Source: Pseudoalteromonas sp. T1lg88 (GTDB lineage Bacteria > Pseudomonadota > Gammaproteobacteria > Enterobacterales > Alteromonadaceae). From it: a DNA stretch of 64,000 nucleotides. Shown here one piece after another: positions 25,372 to 33,731 of the stretch; position 1 is the first letter of the stretch, and each line of letters starts with the position of its first letter. The stretch covers positions 119,659 through 183,658 of the forward strand of contig NZ_PQCF01000031.1 in the NCBI RefSeq assembly GCF_002964765.1, in the 5' to 3' direction. The translations under genes were made by a program, and so were the position numbers. The notes beneath the pieces were generated by a model. It made no database searches. It was given only the letters and a program-made list of their open reading frames with translations, and was not told where the DNA came from.

Positions 25372-26586
25372 ATGAACCGCAAGGTTAATATCTCGGTAGA
25401 AAACTTACCAGACTCTTTGCGAGGCCAGATCAATGGCGTTGAAAGTGCAACGGATAACGAAAATCTGGCATTGTTCACCGACAATAAAGATGTGCGCATT
25501 TCAATCGAAAGTTCTGTACATGGATTAAGAGCCTACTCTAATACCTTCAATCATTATGATCTTTGGGGGCGCTTCGTCCGTTCCGGTCATAAAAAATTGC
25601 CGCTAGAAGATGCACCGAAGAAAACCATTATTACTCGCCGAATCTCGGAAAAAGTAGATGGCATACTGTATGAGGGGGAAATTAAAATTACCCCAGCGGT
25701 GGTCAGTACTCGTCAAGAAGGCGAAGAAGTTGAATGCCTGGTATGGCCATCTGACAGAGAAGAAAAAGTTGAGCGCGCCTTAATTCGTTTGGCGTCCAAA
25801 GGCAAGATAGTCAAGATCAACTTTAAATCGGGTATCCAATACGCGGTTATCTTTTCGATGAATGAACTGGCCCAGGAGCTCAAGGCCGTAGGTCAGTCGA
25901 TGCCGTACCCGCAAATTAAAGAATCGTTGGAAGCCCTGCAAGGTTCCAAGTTGTCCTTTAAGTACACGGCGACCGATACCAAGAATTCCAATATTGACGA
26001 TTCATTTTATGAGTCGAATATGAACTTCTTATCCTCATTACATTTCAGTGGTAAGAAAGGGCAGGGCGGCAATGTAAAATGTGTGGCCTGTTTAAACGCT
26101 TTTGTTCACAACATGATAGATAACCTGGAATATAAAGGTTATTACTTTAACCGTGCGCAAGAACTGAAACGCGGATTATCGCGCTGGATGATGTTGCGCC
26201 TGTATCACTTATGGCGCTACGCAGCGCCGGGCAAGACCTACCACTTCCGTCTGCTGTCTATTATGGAAAAATATGGCTCAATCTATGCCGATGACAAGAT
26301 CACCGACAATAAATTAAAAGCCCTGCGCCGTGATATGACTACAACCATGAAAGACCTAATCGACAAGGGTGCCATTTCCGATTACAGCATTTCCAATGTG
26401 AAAGAGGAATCAACCGGGAAAATTATCGATTATGTTTACGAAATGCATCCGTCCGATGAGTTTTGCGAAGAAATTCTTACTTTGAATAAGCAAAACAAAC
26501 GTATCGAAATACAAGGTGGCAAACGCATTGTCGAAAATGCAGAGATCATAGATGAAGAAAGGCTTGAAGAAATAGTCGAAAAGTAA
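25372..26586 (+). CDS. Replication initiator protein (RepA-like, iteron type)
   Basis: A 404-residue protein that I call the replicon's initiator, from its position directly beside the iteron array and opposite parAB and from its general likeness to plasmid Rep proteins with tandem winged-helix domains. Visible parts are WGRFVRSGHKKLP near residue 65; a first helix-turn-helix-like stretch VERALIRLASKGKIVKI...IFSMNELAQELKAVGQSMPYPQIKESLEALQGSKLSF (residues ~140-205); and a second, FNRAQELKRGLSRWMMLRLYHLWRYA followed by FRLLSIMEKYG (residues ~260-305). It is much shorter than Vibrio RctB and not obviously related to it. The exact family is not recognised. The ATG at 25372 has only a weak GGAAA site. 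Confidence 0.75.
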   Translation: MNRKVNISVENLPDSLRGQINGVESATDNENLALFTDNKDVRISIESSVHGLRAYSNTFNHYDLWGRFVRSGHKKLPLEDAPKKTIITRRISEKVDGILYEGEIKITPAVVSTRQEGEEVECLVWPSDREEKVERALIRLASKGKIVKINFKSGIQYAVIFSMNELAQELKAVGQSMPYPQIKESLEALQGSKLSFKYTATDTKNSNIDDSFYESNMNFLSSLHFSGKKGQGGNVKCVACLNAFVHNMIDNLEYKGYYFNRAQELKRGLSRWMMLRLYHLWRYAAPGKTYHFRLLSIMEKYGSIYADDKITDNKLKALRRDMTTTMKDLIDKGAISDYSISNVKEESTGKIIDYVYEMHPSDEFCEEILTLNKQNKRIEIQGGKRIVENAEIIDEERLEEIVEK

Positions 26587-26606
26587 TCCTTGTCTGCTCT
26601 AATAGA

Positions 26607-26630
26607 AAAGCCCACATTTGTGGGCTTTTT
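26607..26630 (+). terminator. Rho-independent terminator of rep
   Basis: AAAGCCCACA-TT-TGTGGGCTTTTT, a perfect 10-bp stem with a T-tail, 20 bp after the stop. It lies before the convergent tus gene. Confidence 0.88.
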
Positions 26631-26665
26631 AACATAACGAATACGGGGGAATTTAATGTGAGTAC

Positions 26666-27538
26666 TTACTCACTTTTTGCTAAGTACAGTCGCTCAACCA
26701 GGTATTCATAGTCACGTTTTCGCGGATCTTCCTTAGGTTGGTAATCTTTGAGTTCCCCAAGTTTTATCTCCGGATTGTCGTCAAACACGATAAAGGGCAA
26801 AGCACCGCTAACATGATAACGGCGGTTATCAGCGAAGCGCACATTTACTTCGGGCGTGACCCTTATAGGCCGACGAATACGTAACTTTTCGTTTTCAGCT
26901 AAACTCGCAACCTTACGTTTTTCCTGCTCAACTAAGATTTGCCACTGCTGTTGATCTATCATGCGTGGATTAGAATAAGCACTGCTTCGCTCTAACATAG
27001 TAAGTGCTAACTTACGGGTAAGAGATTTGGTGGAATGTTTTTGCATCCAGGTAAAACGCACCGAGTAGGGAGAGTGAGCTTCAAAATGGATATGGCGATA
27101 AAATGCCAGTGTCATTAATCCGGGAACGGCACTGTGAACCGCATCGAAGCGGGCATCATTATTATCTAAGGTCAGCACCTTTTGCTTAAACTCAGTTTTA
27201 AGCTCGTTGATTTTTAAAAGATAAGGCTCAAAAGTAGCGAAAGAAGCTCGCGGTAATAAGACGATACCCGGATGACGTTTAGCTAATTTCCCGCTGAGTT
27301 CACCGTCTTTGTGAAAATCTAAAAAGCTGTTTTTAATTTGTGTCAGCGCCGTATCACCTCGATGGCCTTGCACAGAAATTGCGGCTAAAGGGTTTCGCTC
27401 TTGCTCAGGTGTTGGCAAGGGCAATTGAAAATAGCTCGCTTGGCGATACTGGGTCTGTGCCAATAACTGAGTAAAATCCTGCAGATACTCCTGCGTCAGG
27501 TCGTAAATGCTGCGAAGCTGTAGTTTTACACTGCTCAT
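26666..27538 (-). CDS. tus: DNA replication terminus site-binding protein (Tus)
   Basis: A ~290-residue Tus homologue, a monomer that binds Ter DNA and arrests replication forks from one side. It aligns along its length with E. coli Tus: NPLAAISVQGHRGD (NPLNRIEVKQHLGN), KLAKRHPGIVLL, INELKTEFKQKVL (INKLKTTFEHIV), ARFDAVHSAVPGLMTLAFYR ([20 protein letters not shown]), RFTWMQKHSTKSLTR and KLRIRRPIRVTPEVNVRF (KLKIKRPVKVQPIARVWY). The ATG ending at 27538 fits the family N-terminus; the upstream ATG at 27562 lies inside a Ter-like site. That site overlaps the leader, as TerB does at E. coli tus, implying autorepression. Tus next to an origin instead of opposite it is the notable point. Confidence 0.9.
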   Translation of the reverse strand: MSSVKLQLRSIYDLTQEYLQDFTQLLAQTQYRQASYFQLPLPTPEQERNPLAAISVQGHRGDTALTQIKNSFLDFHKDGELSGKLAKRHPGIVLLPRASFATFEPYLLKINELKTEFKQKVLTLDNNDARFDAVHSAVPGLMTLAFYRHIHFEAHSPYSVRFTWMQKHSTKSLTRKLALTMLERSSAYSNPRMIDQQQWQILVEQEKRKVASLAENEKLRIRRPIRVTPEVNVRFADNRRYHVSGALPFIVFDDNPEIKLGELKDYQPKEDPRKRDYEYLVERLYLAKSE

Positions 27539-27543
27539 AGTAA

Positions 27544-27560
27544 TAAAGAACACATCATAC
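27544..27560 (-). promoter_or_regulatory. Ter-like site 1 (minus orientation), at the tus start
   Basis: On the minus strand GTATGATGTGTTCTTTA, six bases upstream of the tus ATG. It shares GTATGATGTGTTC exactly with sites 2 and 3. By analogy with E. coli Ter (AGTATGTTGTAAC, blocking face at the AG end), it should stop forks moving leftward, i.e. those arriving from the right, and repress tus. Confidence 0.65.
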
Positions 27561-27649
27561 AATATCTTGCTAGTTTAGCTCGGCACTTCCCTGCATAACA
27601 AGATATTGAAAGATATAAAGACGCTGAGGTTATTGTAACTTTTATTATA

Positions 27650-27668
27650 GTATGATGTGTTCATTATT
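27650..27668 (+). promoter_or_regulatory. Ter-like site 2 (plus orientation)
   Basis: GTATGATGTGTTCATTATT in the tus-phosphatase intergenic region. It has the same 13-bp core as sites 1 and 3, and its orientation is predicted to block rightward forks coming from the origin. Confidence 0.65.
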
Positions 27669-27734
27669 GTTGCTTTACTCTTACCCAACTGGCACTAAAG
27701 TTAAGTGAGTTCATAAAAGCAGGATGAAAAACCT

Positions 27735-28196
27735 ATGAAGATCATGTTCGTCTGTTTAGGCAATATTTGCCGCTCACCAACTGCTCATGCAATTGCCATA
27801 AAGCGCGCAGTGGAGCAGGGCTTAACTTATATCGAATTCAGCAGCTCTGGCACTTCTGGCTATCATGTTGGTGAGCATCCGGACGAGCGGGCAATTTCAC
27901 ATGGAGCGCGACATGGATATGATCTATCACGACTAACCGCACAAAGACTTAGCCAAGATGATTTCTATGAACAAGATTTAATTCTCACCATGGATGAACA
28001 AAATTACCGGGATGTGCTGGCCATGCAACCCGTCGATGCAACAGCAATGATCAAGCGTCTGCTCGATTACCATCCCGACCCTGAATTAACCCAGGTTCCT
28101 GACCCATATTATGGTGGCCATGCAGGTTTCGACACTGTAATCACCATGTGCGAAACGGCCATTGATACCCTGTTTAATGAATTGGACAATAGATAA
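27735..28196 (+). CDS. Low-molecular-weight protein tyrosine phosphatase
   Basis: A 153-residue cytoplasmic phosphatase. The catalytic P-loop C-x5-R-S is CLGNICRSP at residues 7-15 (nucleophile Cys7, Arg13), and the general-acid loop DPYYGG lies near residue 120. Length and motifs fit the eukaryotic-like LMW-PTP class rather than the exopolysaccharide Wzb class, but partners are unknown. It lies between Ter-like sites 2 and 3. The ATG at 27735 is preceded by AGGATG. No operon partner is evident. Confidence 0.93.
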   Translation: MKIMFVCLGNICRSPTAHAIAIKRAVEQGLTYIEFSSSGTSGYHVGEHPDERAISHGARHGYDLSRLTAQRLSQDDFYEQDLILTMDEQNYRDVLAMQPVDATAMIKRLLDYHPDPELTQVPDPYYGGHAGFDTVITMCETAIDTLFNELDNR

Positions 28197-28225
28197 GATA
28201 TTGCTGAGGTCGCCTGTTTATCACA

Positions 28226-28244
28226 ATAAGTATGATGTGTTCAA
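28226..28244 (+). promoter_or_regulatory. Ter-like site 3 (plus orientation)
   Basis: ATAAGTATGATGTGTTCAA. It shares ATAAGTATG and TGT with E. coli TerB (ATAAGTATGTTGTAAC) and the full 13-bp core with sites 1 and 2. It lies between the phosphatase and DAHP synthase genes, oriented to block rightward forks. Confidence 0.65.
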
Positions 28245-28377
28245 TTTGCATAAAGGTCTACCGCGACAAAAGTAGGATACTTTATTTCCCCCATCGCCCC
28301 CTTTTACCCTTGCGCTAGCGCCCGCCATTCGGTACTTTCGTGAGTGAGGTACAATTAGGAATGAGGAAAATTGTAAA

Positions 28378-29727
28378 GTGAAACCTTGGAGTCCAAATAG
28401 CTGGAGGGATTTCCCCATAGTCCAGCAACCCACATACCCGGATCAAAGTGTCTTAGCCAATGTTGAAAGTGAGCTAAACAGTGCACCGCCTTTGGTGTTT
28501 GCCGAAGAAACACGTAGCCTGTTTAAGCAACTTGAGGATGTGTGCGAAGGCCGCGCCTTTTTATTGCAAGGTGGCGATTGTGCCGAGTCATTTGCTGACT
28601 TTAGTGCCGCTAATATCCGCGATACCTTTAAAACCCTGCTGCAAATGGCGGTGGTACTAACCTATGGTGGTAAATGCCCGGTAGTAAAAATCGCACGTAT
28701 GGCGGGGCAGTTTGCCAAGCCGCGTTCCAGTGATTTTGAAACCTTCGACGGCGTCAGCCTGCCTTCGTATCGCGGCGACATTATCAATAGCTCTGAATTT
28801 ACCGAGCAGGCGCGCGTGCCCGATCCGCAAAGGTTAATGAAGGCCTATCACCACAGTGCGTCAACGCTTAACCTGTTGCGTGCCTTTGCCCAAGGTGGTC
28901 TTGCCGACTTACATCAGGTAAACCGCTGGAATATGAGCTTCGTTGCTGCCAACCCCTTAAAAGATAAATATCAAGAGGTTGCCGATCGCATTCAGGACGC
29001 GCTCGAATTTATGGAAGTCTGTGGCATTAACTCCACCAATGCGCCATCGTTAACGGAAACCTCTTTATATACCTCTCATGAAGCACTCTTGTTGGGTTAT
29101 GAGCAGGCGCTGACACGCCGTGATCACCTATCTGGCGACTGGTACGACTGCTCGGCGCACTTTGTGTGGATTGGCGAACGTACACGTCAGCTTGATCACG
29201 CCCATATCGAGTTCTTCCGCGGCATTAAAAACCCCATAGGTGTTAAGGTTGGCCCAGGCATGAGCCCGGATGAGCTGATTGAACTGATTGATGCGGTAAA
29301 CCCGGACAATATTCCAGGGCGCTTAACCCTTATCACCCGCATGGGTGCCGATGTGCTGCCACAGAAACTTCCAGCACTGGTACGTCGCGTGCAGCAAGAA
29401 GGCCGTAAGGTGATCTGGAGTTCTGACCCCATGCACGGCAATACCGAAAAGGCCAGCTCGGGTTATAAAACTCGCAGCTTCGATAATATTCTGCGTGAGA
29501 TCAGCCAGTTTTTCGCCGTCCATAAGGCCGAAGGTTCACACGCCGGCGGTGTACATTTAGAAATGACCGGCCAGCACGTGACCGAATGCACAGGCGGCGC
29601 TTATGGTCTTTCCGATGAGGATTTGGCTCAGCGTTACCGCACCCAGTGCGACCCACGCCTGAATGCCGATCAGGTACTTGAGCTCGGCTTCCTGGTTGCA
29701 GACTTACTAAAAGACGCCCGCAAATAA
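28378..29727 (+). CDS. 3-deoxy-7-phosphoheptulonate (DAHP) synthase, class II
   Basis: The first enzyme of the shikimate pathway, condensing phosphoenolpyruvate with erythrose 4-phosphate. At 449 residues it is of the class II (plant-like) type: [19 protein letters not shown] at the N-terminus, [71 protein letters not shown] and a [21 protein letters not shown] metal/substrate site. It begins with GTG at 28378 after an AGGAATGAGGAAAA stretch. The next genes control PEP synthesis (ppsR, ppsA), so PEP supply and the first PEP-consuming step are neighbours. Confidence 0.93.
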   Translation: MKPWSPNSWRDFPIVQQPTYPDQSVLANVESELNSAPPLVFAEETRSLFKQLEDVCEGRAFLLQGGDCAESFADFSAANIRDTFKTLLQMAVVLTYGGKCPVVKIARMAGQFAKPRSSDFETFDGVSLPSYRGDIINSSEFTEQARVPDPQRLMKAYHHSASTLNLLRAFAQGGLADLHQVNRWNMSFVAANPLKDKYQEVADRIQDALEFMEVCGINSTNAPSLTETSLYTSHEALLLGYEQALTRRDHLSGDWYDCSAHFVWIGERTRQLDHAHIEFFRGIKNPIGVKVGPGMSPDELIELIDAVNPDNIPGRLTLITRMGADVLPQKLPALVRRVQQEGRKVIWSSDPMHGNTEKASSGYKTRSFDNILREISQFFAVHKAEGSHAGGVHLEMTGQHVTECTGGAYGLSDEDLAQRYRTQCDPRLNADQVLELGFLVADLLKDARK

Positions 29728-29736
29728 GACGAGTAA

Positions 29737-29766
29737 AAAAAAAGCGCCCAAGGGCGCTTTTTTTTA
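29737..29766. terminator. Bidirectional terminator between DAHP synthase and ppsR
   Basis: AAAAAAAAGCGCCC-AA-GGGCGCTTTTTTTT between convergent genes; long A- and T-runs allow use from both sides. Confidence 0.9.
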
Positions 29767-29777
29767 TTCGATAGTTT

Positions 29778-30587
29778 TTAATATTTCCTGCGCTGCAATC
29801 CGGTCTCAGCCATAATCTTGGCTGACATTTCCTCCACCGAATGATGCGTGGAATTGTAGTGGGGGATACGAAAACGCTTATACAGCATTTCCACTTCACG
29901 GATTTCGATACGACACTGGCGCAAAGATGCATATCTTGAATTGGCCATGCGCTCATTACGTATAGCCGCAAGGCGTTCGGGTGAAATGGTTAAACCAAAC
30001 AATTTGTTTTTGTATGGCTGTAAAGATTTTGGCAACTCGCCTGAGTCCAGATCATCCGGCGTTAAAGGATAGTTGGCCGCCTTAATGCCGTATTGCAGGG
30101 CCAAATATAAACTGGTCGGTGTTTTACCGCTTCGGCTCACCCCCACCAGGATGACATCCGCCTGCTGGTAGTCCTTGATATTGGCGCCATCGTCGTTGGC
30201 CAGGGCATAGTTTACTGCGGCGATACGGAAGTCGTAACTTTGCTCGTGAATACTGTGAGTACGATGCACCTTAGGCACGGGTTCAACGCCCAATTCGTTT
30301 TGCAATTGGCTGCTGAAGGTGCTGATAAAGTCATAGCACACGGCATTGCTCGCAAGAATGATTTCGCTGAGCTCTGGATTCACAAAAGTGAAGAAAACAA
30401 TCGGTTTTTCATTGCTTTTGGCCGCTGCCTGCTCAATTTGCGCCTTAACTTCTAAGGCTTTTTCTCTGGTTTCAACAAAGGGAATTGTGGTGTGTTCAAA
30501 TTCCATTGGAAAGAGGGACAAAGTCGCATTACCAAAGACCTCAGCGGTAATTGCGGTGCCGTCAGAAATATAAAATGCGTTGCGCAT
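29778..30587 (-). CDS. ppsR: PEP synthase regulatory protein (kinase/pyrophosphorylase, DUF299)
   Basis: A 269-residue bifunctional regulator that inactivates PEP synthase by ADP-dependent phosphorylation of a threonine and reactivates it by phosphate-dependent dephosphorylation. The P-loop VGVSRSGKTPTSLYLAL lies near residues 148-164. The N-terminus AFYISDGTAITAEVFG and the FGLTISPERLAAIRNERM region are family signatures. It is divergent from ppsA across ~150 bp, the arrangement common in proteobacteria (ydiA/ppsA). Confidence 0.95.
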   Translation of the reverse strand: MRNAFYISDGTAITAEVFGNATLSLFPMEFEHTTIPFVETREKALEVKAQIEQAAAKSNEKPIVFFTFVNPELSEIILASNAVCYDFISTFSSQLQNELGVEPVPKVHRTHSIHEQSYDFRIAAVNYALANDDGANIKDYQQADVILVGVSRSGKTPTSLYLALQYGIKAANYPLTPDDLDSGELPKSLQPYKNKLFGLTISPERLAAIRNERMANSRYASLRQCRIEIREVEMLYKRFRIPHYNSTHHSVEEMSAKIMAETGLQRRKY

Positions 30588-30734
30588 AAGCGTCCTTTTT
30601 TTATGTAATAACCTGATAAACCGTAAGGCTACGGTTTACGCATCAGTGTTTGCCAGTGTAGAATGTTAGCGCCTCATTTAAAAGGTCATTGTTTTGATGA
30701 CCAAACTTACAATATGTTTTTTGGAGAAAGTTCC

Positions 30735-33113
30735 GTGCAAGAATACGTTCTCTGGTATCAAGAGCTTGGTATGCAAGATGTGCCGAGAGTTGGAGGCAAA
30801 AACGCCTCTCTCGGTGAAATGATTTCAAACCTAGCCAACGCCGGTGTCCAAGTACCGGGTGGTTTTGCAACGACATCATACGCATTTAACGAGTTTCTTG
30901 AGCAATCTGGATTGAATGCTCGCATCTACGACGTGTTAGACAAACTAGACGTTGAAGATGTCAATGAATTGGCCAAAGTTGGTGCCGAAATCCGTCAGTG
31001 GATCATCGACACGCCATTCCAAGCTTCATTGGACCAGGCTATCCGCGAGGCCTACGGCCAACTACACGCTGACCCAGCACATGACGTATCCTTTGCAGTA
31101 CGTTCCTCTGCCACCGCCGAAGACATGCCAGACGCATCATTCGCCGGACAACAAGAAACCTTCTTAAACGTGCGCGGCATCGATGCCGTAATGGTTGCTA
31201 TCAAACACGTTTTTGCCTCTCTATTTAATGACCGCGCCATCTCTTACCGCGTACACCAGGGTTACGACCATAAAGGTGTAGCACTATCTGCCGGTATACA
31301 GCGCATGGTTCGTTCTGACATGGCTTCTTCAGGCGTAATGTTCAGCATCGACACCGAGTCAGGTTTCGAAGACGTAGTATTTGTAACATCAAGCTTCGGT
31401 CTTGGTGAAATGGTTGTACAAGGCGCGGTAAACCCGGATGAATTCTATGTTCACAAAGGTACTCTAGCCAAAGGTAAACCAGCCGTTGTTCGTCGTAACA
31501 TCGGTTCTAAAGCGATTCAAATGGTTTACTCACAAGACCAGGAACACGGCAAGCAGGTTGAAATTGTTGACGTAGCCCCTGAGCAAGCCAACAGCTTCTC
31601 TATCACAGATGAAGAAGTAATGGACCTTGCTAAGCAAGCAGTTATCATCGAAAAGCATTACGGTCGTCCAATGGACATCGAGTGGGCAAAAGACGGTAAC
31701 GACGGCAAGCTTTACATAGTACAGGCTCGCCCAGAAACCGTACGTTCAAACGAAGATGCGAACGTAATGGAGCGTTTCCAGCTTAAGCAAACGTCAAGCG
31801 TTGTAGCCGAAGGCCGTGCCATCGGTCACAAAATCGGTTCTGGCGTGGTGCGTGTACTTAACTCTATCGACGAGATGGACAAGGTACAACACGGCGATAT
31901 CCTGGTAACCGACATGACCGACCCTGATTGGGAACCTATCATGAAGCGCGCCGCTGCCATCGTTACCAACCGTGGCGGTCGTACTTGTCACGCGGCCATC
32001 ATCGCCCGTGAGCTAGGTATTCCTGCGGTAGTAGGTTGCGGTAACGCCACCGACCTTATCAAAGCGGACCAGGAAGTGACTGTTTCCTGTGCCGAAGGTG
32101 ACACAGGTTTCATCTATGAAGGTCAGCTTGAGTATGAAGTACTAACTTCACGCGTTGATGAAATGCCTGCTCTACCACTTAAGATCATGATGAACGTGGG
32201 TAACCCAGATCGTGCATTCGATTTCGCGCGTTTACCTCACGCCGGTGTTGGTCTGGCTCGTCTTGAGTTCATCATCAACCGTATGATCGGTGTTCACCCT
32301 AAAGCGCTTCTTAACTTTGATGCTCAATCTCCTGAACTTCAGGCAGAAATTAAAGAGATCATCGCCGGTTACGAGTCGCCGCGTGAATTCTACATCGCCA
32401 AACTGGTTGAAGGTATCGCCACGCTAGGTTGTGCGTTCGCTCCAGAGCGTGTGATCGTCCGTATGTCTGACTTCAAATCGAATGAATATGCCAACCTGGT
32501 TGGCGGTCAGCAATACGAGCCGGAAGAAGAAAACCCAATGATTGGTTTCCGTGGTGCTTCTCGTTATATCAGTGAAGACTTCCGCGAGTGTTTCGCCCTT
32601 GAGTGTGAAGCCATCAAGCGTGTTCGCAACGACATGGACTTGACCAATGTTGAGATCATGATCCCGTTCGTACGTACCCTTGAAGAAGGTAAAAAGGTTA
32701 TTGAGCTTCTTGAAGAGCAAGGCCTTAAGCGTGGCGAAAACGGTTTGAAAGTGATCATGATGTGTGAGCTGCCTTCAAACGCGCTACTTGCCGATGAATT
32801 CCTTGAGTACTTCGATGGTTTCTCAATCGGTTCAAACGATTTAACCCAGCTTACGCTTGGTCTTGACCGTGACTCGGGTCTTATCGCTCACCTGTTCGAC
32901 GAGCGTAACCCAGCGATCAAGAAGCTATTGTCTATGGCTATTAAAACAGCCAAGGCAAAAGGCAAGTACGTAGGTATCTGTGGTCAAGGTCCTTCGGATC
33001 ACGAAGACTTTGCTGCCTGGTTAGTACAAGAAGGTATCGATTCTGTGTCATTGAACCCAGATACGGTATTGGAAACCTGGCTATACCTGGCTGAAAAGCT
33101 TAAATCGAACTAA
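30735..33113 (+). CDS. ppsA: Phosphoenolpyruvate synthase
   Basis: PEP synthase makes phosphoenolpyruvate from pyruvate and ATP during growth on gluconeogenic substrates. I start it at GTG 30735, eight bases after GGAG, giving [29 protein letters not shown]; the in-frame ATGs upstream (30663, 30714) are less well placed. Domains are an N-terminal ATP-grasp nucleotide-binding part, then the phosphohistidine domain with [21 protein letters not shown] (His419), then the C-terminal PEP/pyruvate barrel ([32 protein letters not shown]). ~793 residues is the usual length. With the glyoxylate shunt nearby, this replicon carries a gluconeogenesis set. Confidence 0.96.
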   Translation: MQEYVLWYQELGMQDVPRVGGKNASLGEMISNLANAGVQVPGGFATTSYAFNEFLEQSGLNARIYDVLDKLDVEDVNELAKVGAEIRQWIIDTPFQASLDQAIREAYGQLHADPAHDVSFAVRSSATAEDMPDASFAGQQETFLNVRGIDAVMVAIKHVFASLFNDRAISYRVHQGYDHKGVALSAGIQRMVRSDMASSGVMFSIDTESGFEDVVFVTSSFGLGEMVVQGAVNPDEFYVHKGTLAKGKPAVVRRNIGSKAIQMVYSQDQEHGKQVEIVDVAPEQANSFSITDEEVMDLAKQAVIIEKHYGRPMDIEWAKDGNDGKLYIVQARPETVRSNEDANVMERFQLKQTSSVVAEGRAIGHKIGSGVVRVLNSIDEMDKVQHGDILVTDMTDPDWEPIMKRAAAIVTNRGGRTCHAAIIARELGIPAVVGCGNATDLIKADQEVTVSCAEGDTGFIYEGQLEYEVLTSRVDEMPALPLKIMMNVGNPDRAFDFARLPHAGVGLARLEFIINRMIGVHPKALLNFDAQSPELQAEIKEIIAGYESPREFYIAKLVEGIATLGCAFAPERVIVRMSDFKSNEYANLVGGQQYEPEEENPMIGFRGASRYISEDFRECFALECEAIKRVRNDMDLTNVEIMIPFVRTLEEGKKVIELLEEQGLKRGENGLKVIMMCELPSNALLADEFLEYFDGFSIGSNDLTQLTLGLDRDSGLIAHLFDERNPAIKKLLSMAIKTAKAKGKYVGICGQGPSDHEDFAAWLVQEGIDSVSLNPDTVLETWLYLAEKLKSN

Positions 33114-33139
33114 GTTCGGTAACTGAGTAAGACAAAGAA

Positions 33140-33172
33140 AAAGGGCGAAATCTTCGCCCTTTTATTTTTTCG
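33140..33172 (+). terminator. Terminator of ppsA
   Basis: AAAAAGGGCGAA-ATC-TTCGCCCTTTTATTTTTT; it overlaps the end of the convergent small-membrane-protein gene. Confidence 0.85.
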
Positions 33173-33374
33173 CCAATTTGCTGTCGAGCAATCGACACCC
33201 TCGCGTTAGGGTAGTTTGGCAAACCCGCACATATTTACGGGCAAGGGGATAGTGCACGGCCAGTAGGGTCAGCCCGATTAAAAAGAAGATCACCGAGGGC
33301 CCGGGGACGACGGCAAATATCAATCCCAGTAAAAAACACAGTGCCGCTGCAGCATTCATTAACCACTTTTTCAT
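33162..33374 (-). CDS. Small two-helix membrane protein, PGPGW-like
   Basis: A 70-residue inner-membrane protein with two hydrophobic segments (LMNAAAALCFLLGLIFAVV and VIFFLIGLTLLAVHYPLA) joined by VPGPS. This resembles the PGPGW family of small putative membrane proteins of unknown function. A cationic tail follows (RKYVRVCQTTLTRGCRLLDSKLAKK). It is convergent with ppsA, and its 3' end overlaps the ppsA terminator. Confidence 0.65.
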   Translation of the reverse strand: MKKWLMNAAAALCFLLGLIFAVVPGPSVIFFLIGLTLLAVHYPLARKYVRVCQTTLTRGCRLLDSKLAKK

Positions 33375-33388
33375 ACATCACCTAAATA

Positions 33389-33597
33389 ATACCAATTCAC
33401 TTAAATAGCTAATCATTCTAGCGGGCTAAATATCGTGCTAACTACGTTGGAATTTATCTATGTACGCCTACACGGATGTAGGCGGTAGAGCGGCGCAGGA
33501 GCCAAAGCCGAGAATTACTACATACGAAAAATTCCGTCTTGTTACCACATCATTTATCCAGCGCTATCTCTGATCACATACTTAACAGAATTGGTAT
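33389..33597. mobile_element. MITE-like element, long copy (209 bp)
   Basis: ATACCAATTC and GAATTGGTAT terminal inverted repeats. The left ~50 bp (TTAAATAGCTAATCATTC, CTAGCGGGCTAAATATCGTG) and right ~50 bp (ATTTATCCAGCGCTATCTC) match the 103-bp copy at 8398-8500 inverted. The centre contains a GTAGGCG-type hairpin (CTACATCCGTGTAGGCG on the minus strand) that the short copy lacks. No protein is encoded. With flanks this fills most of the 357-bp gap before ydiJ; the remainder holds the ydiJ promoter. Confidence 0.75.
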
Positions 33598-33731
33598 GGT
33601 TACTCATTAACTGACCATAGCGCATTGCCGGCTACAAAGTGATTTCAAATTGTAACAATCTGTATATTCTTCAATTTCTAAGCGGGCTCAGCATGCTATA
33701 ATAGCGCCGTTCGTTCCTGAGGTTTAAGGCC

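Noticed and set aside
25372..26586. Rep as an RctB homologue (Vibrio chromosome 2 type)
   Set aside because: It is much shorter and I see no shared motifs; only the Dam-site-containing iterons are analogous.
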